Origin: Caproicibacterium amylolyticum
GTDB taxonomy: Bacteria > Bacillota > Clostridia > Oscillospirales > Acutalibacteraceae
DNA length: 64,000 bases
Reading direction: 5' to 3'
Assembly: GCF_014467055.1 (NCBI RefSeq)
Contig: NZ_CP060696.1
Location: 1,240,001 to 1,304,000, forward strand
Under the pieces are notes generated by a model, which saw only the letters and a program-made list of their open reading frames with translations, was not told where the DNA came from and did not search any database. Shown here piece by piece: positions 33,665 through 40,906 of the stretch. Position 1 is the first letter of the stretch. Each line of letters opens with the position of its first letter. The translations under genes and the position numbers were made by a program.

Positions 33665-34684
33665 ATGAGTTTTGAAGATTACAAAGGCGTGTACGTTTTC
33701 GTACAGCAGGTAGATAATAAAATCAGCGGTGTTTCTTTTGAACTGCTTGGCAAAGCCAAAGAGCTTGCGAAGGATATGGACACTGAAGTTACCGCTGTTC
33801 TGCTCGGTTACAAGGTTTCCAGCCTGTATGATGAACTGGCAAAGTGGGGCGCTGACAAGATTCTGGTCGTTGATGACCCGGCTCTGGAGCCTTACACAAC
33901 TGAGCCTTATGCATACTGCATGAACTACATTATTAAGAATTATAAGCCGTCTGTTGTTCTGTACGGTGCTACTGCAATCGGCCGCGATCTGGCGCCGCGC
34001 GTGTCTGCACGTGTGAAGACCGGCCTGACCGCTGACTGCACAAAGCTGGAAGTAGACCCCGAAACCAAGGGCCTGCGCATGACCCGTCCGGCATTCGGCG
34101 GCAACATCATGGCTACTATTCTTTGCCCGGAACATCGTCCTCAGATGGCAACTGTCCGTCCTGGCGTTATGCAGAAGGTAAAGCCGCAGGCTGGCCGCAA
34201 GGTTCCGGTCGAGGTTGCAGATGTAAAGTTGGGTGCAGAGCAGAAGAATGTTGATGTTGTGGAAGTTATCAAAAAGATTTCCGACAAAATCGACATTCAG
34301 GATGCAAAGATCCTGGTAGCAGGCGGCCGCGGCATGGGTAAGGAAGAAAACTTCAAGCTTCTGAAGGATTTGGCTGACGTGTTGGGCGGCGAAGTTGCTT
34401 CTTCTCGTGCCTGCGTTGATGCTGGCTGGTGTGAAAAAGATATTCAGGTTGGCCAGACTGGTAAAACAGTTCGCCCGAACCTGTACATTGCGTGTGGCAT
34501 TTCCGGTGCAATTCAGCATTTGGCCGGTATGGAAGAATCCGATGTGATTGTAGCTATTAACAAAGATTCTTATGCACCTATCTTTGAAGTTGCCGATTAC
34601 GGCATTGTCGGCGATGCGCTGAAGATTGTTCCTGAACTGACCTCAAAGCTGAAAGAAGCACTTGCTGCTAAAGAAGCGGTCTGA
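33665..34684 (+). CDS. etfA: Electron transfer flavoprotein alpha subunit
   Basis: This protein of about 339 residues is EtfA, which carries the second FAD and passes electrons to Bcd. The N-terminal half is the nucleotide-binding-like domain; the C-terminal FAD domain shows 'AGGRGMGKEENFKLLKDLADVLGGEVASSR' (in two pieces), 'QTGKTVRPNLYIACGISGAIQH' and 'INKDSYAPIFEVADYGIVGD', all diagnostic. The ATG at 33665 has GGTGAG 4 bases upstream; a TTG at 33647 directly after the etfB stop is a less likely start. It ends the operon with a terminator. Confidence 0.95.
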   Translation: MSFEDYKGVYVFVQQVDNKISGVSFELLGKAKELAKDMDTEVTAVLLGYKVSSLYDELAKWGADKILVVDDPALEPYTTEPYAYCMNYIIKNYKPSVVLYGATAIGRDLAPRVSARVKTGLTADCTKLEVDPETKGLRMTRPAFGGNIMATILCPEHRPQMATVRPGVMQKVKPQAGRKVPVEVADVKLGAEQKNVDVVEVIKKISDKIDIQDAKILVAGGRGMGKEENFKLLKDLADVLGGEVASSRACVDAGWCEKDIQVGQTGKTVRPNLYIACGISGAIQHLAGMEESDVIVAINKDSYAPIFEVADYGIVGDALKIVPELTSKLKEALAAKEAV

Positions 34685-34694
34685 TTTTTCCCTT

Positions 34695-34740
34695 AAAAAA
34701 GCTTGGCTGTAAGTATTGGACTTGCAGCCAGGCTTTTTTG
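34695..34740 (+). terminator. Terminator of the thl-etfA operon
   Basis: AAAAAAGC(T)TGGCTG pairs with CAGCCA(G)GCTTTTTT. Confidence 0.85.
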
Positions 34741-34750
34741 CTGTTATACT
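34722..34750 (+). promoter_or_regulatory. Promoter overlapping the etfA terminator
   Basis: TTGCAG (34722-34727), 17 bases, TATACT (34745-34750). The -35 lies in the right arm of the terminator, giving the next gene its own transcript. Confidence 0.45.
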
Positions 34751-34806
34751 TGATTTGGCTACGAATAGCAACAAAATTCTCAAGTTTTCAAAGAAGGTAC
34801 AGACTT

Positions 34807-35172
34807 ATGCTGAAAAATGACTGGGCAGAAAAGCAAGTCGACGTAGATGCAAAAATGCTTGCAAAAATAATATTTAATAAGGAAACACCAAATTATCTGC
34901 CACTGGAGCACGAAAAAGATGTGCAGGTAAACGCGCTGTATGAGCAGTTGGATGAATTGCTCAAGCAAAATATGCTGAATGAAGCAGAGAATTTGCTTTA
35001 CGAAAAAGTGGAAACACAGAATTTCCGTTATCTGGAGCTTGCAATTGATTTTTACGTAAAACTCAATCATAAAACAGATGATGAACTGGATGCGGCGGAT
35101 TTTGACCGGCCCGAAATTGAGGAAGGCCTGCAGGAAATCATTCATCGCTTTAATATTACATTGCCCGCATAA
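34807..35172 (+). CDS. DUF6483-like hypothetical protein
   Basis: This protein of about 121 residues is acidic and all-helical, with 'MLAKIIFNKETPNYLP' near the start, 'LYEQLDELLKQNMLNEAENLLYEKVE' in the middle and 'LAIDFYVKLNHKTDDELDAADFDRPEIEEGL' (in two parts) at the end. That arrangement fits the DUF6483 family of short clostridial proteins; no function is known. The ATG at 34807 has AAGAAGG 9 bases upstream. It has its own promoter and terminator immediately behind etfA. Confidence 0.7.
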   Translation: MLKNDWAEKQVDVDAKMLAKIIFNKETPNYLPLEHEKDVQVNALYEQLDELLKQNMLNEAENLLYEKVETQNFRYLELAIDFYVKLNHKTDDELDAADFDRPEIEEGLQEIIHRFNITLPA

Positions 35173-35175
35173 TAA

Positions 35176-35213
35176 AAAGCGGCTCCTATAAACGAATGTT
35201 ATAGGAGCCGCTT
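35176..35213. terminator. Bidirectional terminator
   Basis: AAAGCGGCTCCTATAA pairs perfectly with TTATAGGAGCCGCTTT. It separates the DUF6483 gene from the convergent CoA-transferase gene. Confidence 0.88.
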
Positions 35214-35224
35214 TGCTTTGTAAA

Positions 35225-36568
35225 TTAAATTTTGCTGCTTCTGTGCCAAATGCCCTGCTTTTCGGCATCTTGAATCAACTGTTCGCGGAAATTCGGGTGT
35301 GCAATGCTGATCAGTTTTTCAGCACGCTCCCACAGGGAAGCACCTTTCAAGTTGACCATGCCGTATTCTGTAACCACATACTGAATATTTGCACGGGTAT
35401 CGGTTACCGTCGAGCCGGGATGCAGAATCGGCAGAATGCGGGACTGCAGTTCGCCTGCTTTGTCCTTAAAGGTAGAAGAGCAGCAAATGAAACTCTTGCC
35501 ACCCTTAGAAAGGTATGCACCCATTACGTAGTCAAGCTGACCGCCTGCGCCGGTAATCTGGCGAATACCGTTGGATTCAGCATTTACCTGACCATACAAG
35601 TCCATGTTGACAATGTTGTTAATAGAAATCATGTTGTCATGCGCCGAAATTACACGAACATCATTGACATAATCAACAGGAGCTGCCATGCAGGCGGGGT
35701 TGTCGTCCAGATAATCGTAAAGCTTTTGGGTGCCGCAGGCAAATGCGTAAACTTGCCGACCGGGATTCAGCTGTTTTTTGGTGCCGGTGATAATTCCCTT
35801 TTCGGCCATATCGACAAAGGAATCAACATACATTTCGGTGTGGACACCGAGGTCTTTCAGGTCGGACTCTGCCAGCAGGGAACCGACTGCGTTTGGCATG
35901 CCGCCGATGCCAAGCTGCAGGCAGGCACCGTTTGGAATTTCATTGACAATAATTTTCGCAACTGCCTTGTCAACATCGGTTGCGGGGCGGCTGGCAGGCA
36001 TACAGCGGGCATAAGGCTCTTTCATTTCGACTATTGCGTCTACTTTTGAAATGTGTACTTCTGCCTGGAAACCACCAAGGCAGCGCGGAATTTTATCGTT
36101 CACTTCTACAATAATGTGCTTTGCACGTTCGCAGATTGCTGCCTCCATGGAACCGGAAGGACCAAAGCTAAAGAAGCCATGTTTGTCCATTGGTGCAACC
36201 TGCAGCATGGCAACATCCATTGGTTCCACGTTTTCGCGGTAGTACCGCGGTATTTCAGAATAGCGAACGGGTACGTAGGTGATGAAGCCTTCCTTTGCCA
36301 GTTTGCGGTCAATGCCGGAATAATGCCAGGAGTAGAAAGAAAAATGTTCTTTCGAATTTGGAATCTTGAAAACTTCCGGTACTTCCATCAGAACTCCGCC
36401 GCGGATTTTTACGTCATGCAGTTCTTGACCACGTGCAGCTAGTGCAATGTCGAGATCATGTACAGTTGCCATGTTCCAGCCATAATCTACCCAGTCGCCG
36501 GGTTTTATCACTTTGACGGCATTTTCAGCGGTTGTCAGTTTTTGCTCATATTCTTTTGTGAAATCCAT
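35225..36568 (-). CDS. Butyryl-CoA (acyl-CoA):acetate CoA-transferase
   Basis: This 447-residue protein belongs to the acetyl-CoA hydrolase/transferase family. It moves CoA from butyryl-CoA (or a longer acyl-CoA) to acetate, releasing the acid and regenerating acetyl-CoA. '[14 protein letters not shown]' and '[33 protein letters not shown]' (in two parts) are hallmarks of the But/4-hydroxybutyrate transferase group; the Glu in 'NAESNG' is the expected covalent catalytic residue, and '[10 protein letters not shown]' is also conserved. It is convergent to the thl operon and supplies the last step of that pathway. The exact acyl preference (4-hydroxybutyryl, butyryl, caproyl) is uncertain. Confidence 0.9.
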   Translation of the reverse strand: MDFTKEYEQKLTTAENAVKVIKPGDWVDYGWNMATVHDLDIALAARGQELHDVKIRGGVLMEVPEVFKIPNSKEHFSFYSWHYSGIDRKLAKEGFITYVPVRYSEIPRYYRENVEPMDVAMLQVAPMDKHGFFSFGPSGSMEAAICERAKHIIVEVNDKIPRCLGGFQAEVHISKVDAIVEMKEPYARCMPASRPATDVDKAVAKIIVNEIPNGACLQLGIGGMPNAVGSLLAESDLKDLGVHTEMYVDSFVDMAEKGIITGTKKQLNPGRQVYAFACGTQKLYDYLDDNPACMAAPVDYVNDVRVISAHDNMISINNIVNMDLYGQVNAESNGIRQITGAGGQLDYVMGAYLSKGGKSFICCSSTFKDKAGELQSRILPILHPGSTVTDTRANIQYVVTEYGMVNLKGASLWERAEKLISIAHPNFREQLIQDAEKQGIWHRSSKI

Positions 36569-36646
36569 TCAAAAAACAGCTGCCTTTCTTTCGTTTCAAA
36601 TGCAGAAAGCATTAAGTATACTTTACGAATGATTATGTAATAGCTT

Positions 36647-36675
36647 ATTATACCATTTTCAAGAACAAATGACAA
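36647..36675 (-). promoter_or_regulatory. Promoter of the CoA-transferase gene
   Basis: On the minus strand TTGTCA (36675-36670), 17 bases, TATAAT (36652-36647). A short AAGTATACTT palindrome lies just downstream of the -10. I see no Rex-like site here. Confidence 0.7.
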
Positions 36676-36775
36676 GTATCCGCTGGCTTGTACTTTGCAC
36701 CGACAAAAAATTCTGCACTATTTTCAAAAACATGATAGAATAGTACACAAACAATAAAAAATGAAGAGATGGATT

Positions 36776-37840
36776 ATGCTGACAGATGATATTTCAAAGC
36801 TGCGGCTGCTTGCGGTTATGCAGCTGTTAAACCACGTTTCCTCCAAAGAACACCCGCTGGGTATGCACGAGATAATCACACGGCTGAAAAAGCAGGGGAT
36901 TACAGCGGAACGAAAGACGATTGGCCGCGACCTTACCGCCTTGCGCACAGTCGGATATCAAATTTCTTTTACGCGGACACCACAGCCAGGATATTATTTG
37001 ACGCATCATTTACTGGAAGCGGCGGAGGTCCATTTACTGCTGGATGCAATCGGCGCAGCTCCTTTTTTGACAGAAGCAGCTACGCGTTCATTAACAGTAA
37101 AACTGCAGGAGTTGGTGGACTGTGGGGAGCAGAGGGTGCTGCAGGAGCAGGTGTACTTTGATGCCCAAAAGAAACTGACAAACGATGAAGTGGTAGATAC
37201 TATTTCAGTTCTGCAGCAGGCGATTGCACAGAAGCAAAAAGTAACCTTTACTTATCATCATCGAGTGCTGTGCGATGGGCAGATTCAGATGGACAGCGGC
37301 AAACAGTTTTATTTAAGCCCTTATGCACTTTTTTGGCGGGATGACCATTATTATCTTGCCGGAAATTATGAAAAATACGATACGGTTGGGAATTACCGAC
37401 TGGACAGAATGTACAGTGTTGTGATGCTGCCGGAGCCGGTTCGTCCATATTCCGAAATCACACCGTATACGGAGTATTTCGATACGCCGGATTACCTGCG
37501 GCACGAATTTTATATGTTTGGCGGCAGGGAAGAGCAGCTTTTGCTGCGATGCGATAATGGCCTGTTGGACATGCTGACAGACCGCTTTGGAACAGAACTG
37601 GAGGTGCTCGAATGGGATGCTTCCGAAACTTTTACCGCGCACGTCAGCGTACGGCTCAGTGAAGGACTGTATGACTGGCTTTTACAGTGCGGAGCACGGC
37701 TGGTAGTTCTTTCTCCAACCTATGTGCGGGATGAAATGCGAGGCCGGCTGTGTGAACTGTATCAGGTGTACAGAATTCCCACAGAAGAAGAAAAGCCGCC
37801 CAAAGAGGGCGGCTGTGAAAAGGCAAAGTTTGAATTGTGA
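36776..37840 (+). CDS. WYL-domain transcriptional regulator
   Basis: This protein of about 354 residues has an N-terminal winged helix (about 1-75, 'HEIITRLKKQGITAERKTIGRDLTAL'), a linker, a WYL domain (about 135-225; the family motif region 'FYLSPYALFWRDDHYYLAGNY') and a C-terminal WCX-like domain. WYL proteins sense nucleic acid or nucleotide ligands and often regulate stress genes. ATG 36776 is preferred over 36761, which has no ribosome site. It diverges from the CoA-transferase gene. Its stop abuts the stop of convergent mntP with no base between. Confidence 0.88.
   Translation: MLTDDISKLRLLAVMQLLNHVSSKEHPLGMHEIITRLKKQGITAERKTIGRDLTALRTVGYQISFTRTPQPGYYLTHHLLEAAEVHLLLDAIGAAPFLTEAATRSLTVKLQELVDCGEQRVLQEQVYFDAQKKLTNDEVVDTISVLQQAIAQKQKVTFTYHHRVLCDGQIQMDSGKQFYLSPYALFWRDDHYYLAGNYEKYDTVGNYRLDRMYSVVMLPEPVRPYSEITPYTEYFDTPDYLRHEFYMFGGREEQLLLRCDNGLLDMLTDRFGTELEVLEWDASETFTAHVSVRLSEGLYDWLLQCGARLVVLSPTYVRDEMRGRLCELYQVYRIPTEEEKPPKEGGCEKAKFEL
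37786..37813 (-). terminator. mntP terminator lying inside the WYL gene
   Basis: GCCGCCC and GGGCGGC with a 5-base loop (37795-37813) are followed, on the minus strand, by TTTTCTTCTT. It lies within the last codons of the convergent gene, where it encodes part of 'KPPKEGGCEK'. Confidence 0.65.
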
Positions 37841-38422
37841 TTAAGAGCACCACATATGCTCCACAAAGATTTTAATGCCGATTGCAATCAGTACAAGGCC
37901 GCCAATAATCTGCGCTTTTGAAGTAAAAAGGTCGCCGAATTTTTTGCCAATATAAACGCCAATATAGCAAAGTACCAGTGTAATCACCCCGATAATACAA
38001 ACCGAAATCAGCATGAGCTGCAGGGTGGCAGCACCAACGGCGCTTGGCAGAATAATGCCGGTTGCCAGTGCATCAATGCTAGTGGCGACTGCAAGGGTCA
38101 GCAGCGTTTTAAAAGGAATATCATCCTGCAGGCCATCTCCATTCTCATCTTTTTTGTGTGCTTCCCGCAGCATTTGAATGCCGATGAAGCACAGCAAAAA
38201 CAGTGCAATCCAGTGGTCAACCGTGCTAATGAAGCTTTCTCCTGCTTTGCCGACCAGCCAGCCGATCATGGGCATGACTGCTTGAAAGATACCAAATGCT
38301 GCAGCGAGCTTCAGCGCGAAAGTCGGACGCACTTTGCGTGTTACCGCGCCATTGGCAATGCTGACCGCAAAAGCGTCCATACTCAGCCCCACAGCGATTC
38401 CAATTAATGCAACGTAATCCAT
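37841..38422 (-). CDS. mntP: Manganese efflux pump MntP
   Basis: This 193-residue membrane protein has six helices and exports Mn2+. The paired Asp-containing motifs 'GLSMDAFAVSIANG' and 'ATSIDALATGI' in helices 1 and 4 are diagnostic of MntP. ATG 38422 has GGAGG 9 bases upstream; the longer frame upstream would include the promoter. The leader is too short for the yybP-ykoY manganese riboswitch, and I see no such fold. The gene is monocistronic. Confidence 0.93.
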   Translation of the reverse strand: MDYVALIGIAVGLSMDAFAVSIANGAVTRKVRPTFALKLAAAFGIFQAVMPMIGWLVGKAGESFISTVDHWIALFLLCFIGIQMLREAHKKDENGDGLQDDIPFKTLLTLAVATSIDALATGIILPSAVGAATLQLMLISVCIIGVITLVLCYIGVYIGKKFGDLFTSKAQIIGGLVLIAIGIKIFVEHMWCS

Positions 38423-38456
38423 TCTTATAATTCCTCCGAAATCCGCATATTTTATT

Positions 38457-38485
38457 ATCATATCGCAAGGCAGGGCACCTGTCAA
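38457..38485 (-). promoter_or_regulatory. Promoter of mntP
   Basis: On the minus strand TTGACA (38485-38480), 17 bases, TATGAT (38462-38457). Confidence 0.7.
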
Positions 38486-38634
38486 ATTATTTTCAGCATT
38501 TGATGTTTATGCATGGTTTACCGCAATTATTGCAGCAAACATTGGATACTGTTGACTTTAGCGATGGACTATGCTAAACTATCTTGAAGAAGTGCAGTTT
38601 CGCGCTTCCTGACTCAGAAAACAGGGGTGTTACA

Positions 38635-39252
38635 ATGATTGCAGTAATTGACTATGGAGCGGGCAACCTGCAAAGTGTGCTGAAGGCCTTTCAGTATATT
38701 GGCAGTAGCGTGCAGGTTACAGCTGACCCAGAGGTGCTCCGCGCGGCAGATGCAGTGGTTTTGCCGGGTGTGGGTGCCTTTGGCGATGCAATGGAAAACC
38801 TGAAAAAATCCGGTTTGGTCAATACTGTATATGACCTTGCCGATTCGAATAAACCATTTCTGGGTATTTGTCTGGGCCTTCAGCTGTTGTTTGAAGGCAG
38901 TGAGGAAGCGCCCGGCGTACCTGGACTCGGCATTTTTCGCGGTGAAATTCGCCGTATTCCTGCGGGAGAGGGGCTGAAAATCCCGCATATCGGCTGGAAC
39001 AGCCTGGAGATTCGGGACAAAACGGGTGTTTTTCAAAATCTGCCGGAGAATCCGTATGTTTATTTTGTACATTCCTATTACTTAAAAGCTGACTACAAAA
39101 AGGAAGTGGCAGCTACTACACAGTATGGCGTGGAAATTGACGCTGCTGTACGCCGCAAAAATCTGTATGCCATGCAATTTCATCCGGAAAAGAGTGGAAA
39201 AGTCGGTTTGCAGATTTTACGGAATTTCACTGCGCTGACAAAGGAGGACTGA
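38635..39252 (+). CDS. hisH: Imidazole glycerol phosphate synthase, glutaminase subunit
   Basis: This protein of about 205 residues releases ammonia from glutamine for HisF in histidine synthesis. The class I amidotransferase nucleophile lies in 'FLGICLGLQLL', the His/Glu pair in 'MQFHPEKSG', and 'IDYGAGNL' is the usual start. The ATG at 38635 has AGGGGTG upstream. hisF follows after 3 bases. No other his gene is in the window, so this is a detached hisHF pair. Confidence 0.95.
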   Translation: MIAVIDYGAGNLQSVLKAFQYIGSSVQVTADPEVLRAADAVVLPGVGAFGDAMENLKKSGLVNTVYDLADSNKPFLGICLGLQLLFEGSEEAPGVPGLGIFRGEIRRIPAGEGLKIPHIGWNSLEIRDKTGVFQNLPENPYVYFVHSYYLKADYKKEVAATTQYGVEIDAAVRRKNLYAMQFHPEKSGKVGLQILRNFTALTKED

Positions 39253-39255
39253 ACC

Positions 39256-40017
39256 GTGTACGCAAAACGAATTATTCCATGTCTGGACGTAAATAACGGC
39301 CGCGTGGTAAAAGGAACCTCTTTTGTGCATCTGCGGGACGCGGGTGACCCGGTTGCCTGCGCCGCTGAATATGACCGGCAGGGGGCGGATGAATTGGTAC
39401 TGCTGGACATTACCGCTTCTGCCCAAGCGCGCGGAACACAACTTGCGTATGTTAGCAGTGTTGCAAAGCAGATTTTTATTCCGTTTACAGTTGGCGGCGG
39501 AATTCGCACTGCAGAGGATTTTAATTCCCTGCTGCGTGCAGGTGCGGATAAGGTTTCTGTGAATAGTGCAGCGGTACAGCACCCGGAATTGCTGACTGAG
39601 GCGGCAAAAAAGTTTGGCAGCCAGTGTGTAGTGTGTGCGATTGATGCCAAGCGCAGGCTGCAGGGCGGCTGGACGGTGTACATTCACGGCGGACGAACAG
39701 ACACCGGTCTGGACGCGGTAGAATGGGCACAGAAGGCGGTTGCGCTCGGTGCAGGAGAGATCCTGTTGACCAGTATGGACGAGGACGGCGTGAAGCAGGG
39801 CTATGATCTGGCTCTGACAGCGGCGGTCAGTGAGCGAATCAGTGTGCCGGTTATTGCATCCGGTGGTGCAGGCAAGCTGGAACATTTCTATGACGCTTTT
39901 ACAAGAGGCAAGGCAGATGCGGTGCTGGCAGCGTCCCTGTTCCATTTTGGTGAAATTACAATTCCACAGTTGAAAACGTATCTGCAGGGCAGAGGGATTC
40001 CGGTTCGGCTGAACTGA
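39256..40017 (+). CDS. hisF: Imidazole glycerol phosphate synthase, cyclase subunit
   Basis: This 253-residue (beta/alpha)8 barrel makes imidazole glycerol phosphate and AICAR from PRFAR and ammonia. It starts at GTG 39256 with AAGGAGG upstream. '[16 protein letters not shown]' holds the catalytic Asp of strand 1, 'TVGGGIR' and 'IASGGAG' are the phosphate-binding loops, and 'LLTSMDEDG' holds the second catalytic Asp. All key residues of biosynthetic HisF are present, which argues against a diverged polysaccharide-type paralogue. Confidence 0.96.
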   Translation: MYAKRIIPCLDVNNGRVVKGTSFVHLRDAGDPVACAAEYDRQGADELVLLDITASAQARGTQLAYVSSVAKQIFIPFTVGGGIRTAEDFNSLLRAGADKVSVNSAAVQHPELLTEAAKKFGSQCVVCAIDAKRRLQGGWTVYIHGGRTDTGLDAVEWAQKAVALGAGEILLTSMDEDGVKQGYDLALTAAVSERISVPVIASGGAGKLEHFYDAFTRGKADAVLAASLFHFGEITIPQLKTYLQGRGIPVRLN

Positions 40018-40027
40018 ACCAAGTCAG

Positions 40028-40052
40028 CAAGGAAAATATTTCCTTGTTTTTC
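40028..40052 (+). terminator. Terminator of hisHF
   Basis: CAAGGAAA pairs with TTTCCTTG around ATA/T, followed by TTTTTCC. Confidence 0.65.
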
Positions 40053-40071
40053 CTGTAAAGTGTGCTATAAT
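40044..40071 (+). promoter_or_regulatory. Promoter of the ECF S-component gene
   Basis: TTGTTT (40044-40049), 16 bases, TATAAT (40066-40071). It overlaps the tail of the hisF terminator. Confidence 0.5.
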
Positions 40072-40072
40072 A

Positions 40073-40122
40073 AAGCAGCGAACATTCGTCATTTTTGGCG
40101 GTGGTTTGCTGCTTTTTCTTTT
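40073..40122 (+). terminator. Terminator-like hairpin at the head of the ECF S-component leader
   Basis: AAGCAGC (40073-40079) pairs with GCTGCTT (40108-40114), supported by inner AAC/GTT and CGTC/GGCG pairs, and is followed by TTTTTCTTTT. Its position right behind a promoter and about 90 bases before the start codon suggests transcription attenuation. I could not match the leader to a known riboswitch. Confidence 0.5.
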
Positions 40123-40208
40123 GGACTGTGGGGAATCTGCTTTCCCGTGTCAATAAATAAATTGCGCTGCATCTGCAAAAGCGGAGCGGCAGCAGGGAGG
40201 TTACTTTT

Positions 40209-40799
40209 ATGAAAAAGCAGAAAACATTTCAACTGGCGCTGCTGGGCCTTTTCAGCGCGCTCATTATCCTGATGAGCCTGACACCAATCGGGTACATCCG
40301 CACGGGCGTGGTTTCTGTCACGCTGGTGCACATTCCGGTCATCATCGGTGCAATTATGCTTGGCTGGCAGGCGGGACTGATTCTCGGCGGTGTGATGGGC
40401 GTTTTCAGTATGATTTTGGCACTGACTGCACCCGGCGGCTGGATGGATGTGTTGTTCCAGAATCCACTGGTGGCTATTCCGTCACGTATGGCAATGGGAC
40501 TTTTAGCAGCGCTTTTCTTTATGCTGTTTACCCGCCTTTTCAAAGGGAAAAAACAGTTGCTCAGCGTAGGACTTGCCGCAGCAGTCAGTAAATTCTGCAG
40601 TACGATTTTAACACTGCTTTCACTGGTGCTTGTCTATCATGGCGAGCTGGAACAGCATACCGGCCGCACTGCATTTGCGTGGCTGATTGGTTCTGTCATT
40701 ACGGTAAACGGTATGGTAGAATTGGTGATTGGCATTGTCATTGCAATTCCGGTCTGTACAGCTCTGTTTAAGGCAGAACACAGGTTAGTGCACGCATAA
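40209..40799 (+). CDS. ECF transporter S component (vitamin substrate unassigned)
   Basis: This 196-residue protein has about six membrane helices, a Lys/Gln-rich start and the 'TPIGYIRTGVVSVTLVHIPVIIGA' stretch (two lines of the same segment) typical of substrate-binding ECF subunits of the pantothenate/PanT-like group. 'LGWQAGLILGGVMGVFSM' and 'PSRMAMGLLAALFF' fit the conserved helix 3-4 region. No ATPase or EcfT gene is adjacent, so it would share a general ECF module (group II). GGGAGG lies 8 bases before the ATG. The substrate is a guess. Confidence 0.82.
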   Translation: MKKQKTFQLALLGLFSALIILMSLTPIGYIRTGVVSVTLVHIPVIIGAIMLGWQAGLILGGVMGVFSMILALTAPGGWMDVLFQNPLVAIPSRMAMGLLAALFFMLFTRLFKGKKQLLSVGLAAAVSKFCSTILTLLSLVLVYHGELEQHTGRTAFAWLIGSVITVNGMVELVIGIVIAIPVCTALFKAEHRLVHA

Positions 40800-40855
40800 T
40801 AAGTATAAGAAAATTTACAATCTGTCAGGTGGTGGTACAGTTCCTGACAGAAATT

Positions 40856-40896
40856 AAAAAAGCTTTCGCAGAAATTACTCTGCGAAAGCTTTTTTG
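40856..40896. terminator. Strong bidirectional terminator
   Basis: AAAAAAGCTTTCGCAGA pairs perfectly with TCTGCGAAAGCTTTTTT. An extra CTGTCAGG/CCTGACAG hairpin lies just upstream (40822-40850). Confidence 0.92.
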
Positions 40897-40906
40897 TGTT
40901 GCTGTG

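Noticed and set aside
36569..36775. Rex site before the CoA-transferase gene
   Set aside because: No stretch comes close to TTGTTAA-N4-TTAACAA; only a short AAGTATACTT palindrome is present.
38423..38583. yybP-ykoY manganese riboswitch before mntP
   Set aside because: The promoter lies only about 35 bases before the start codon, leaving no room for the roughly 100-base aptamer.
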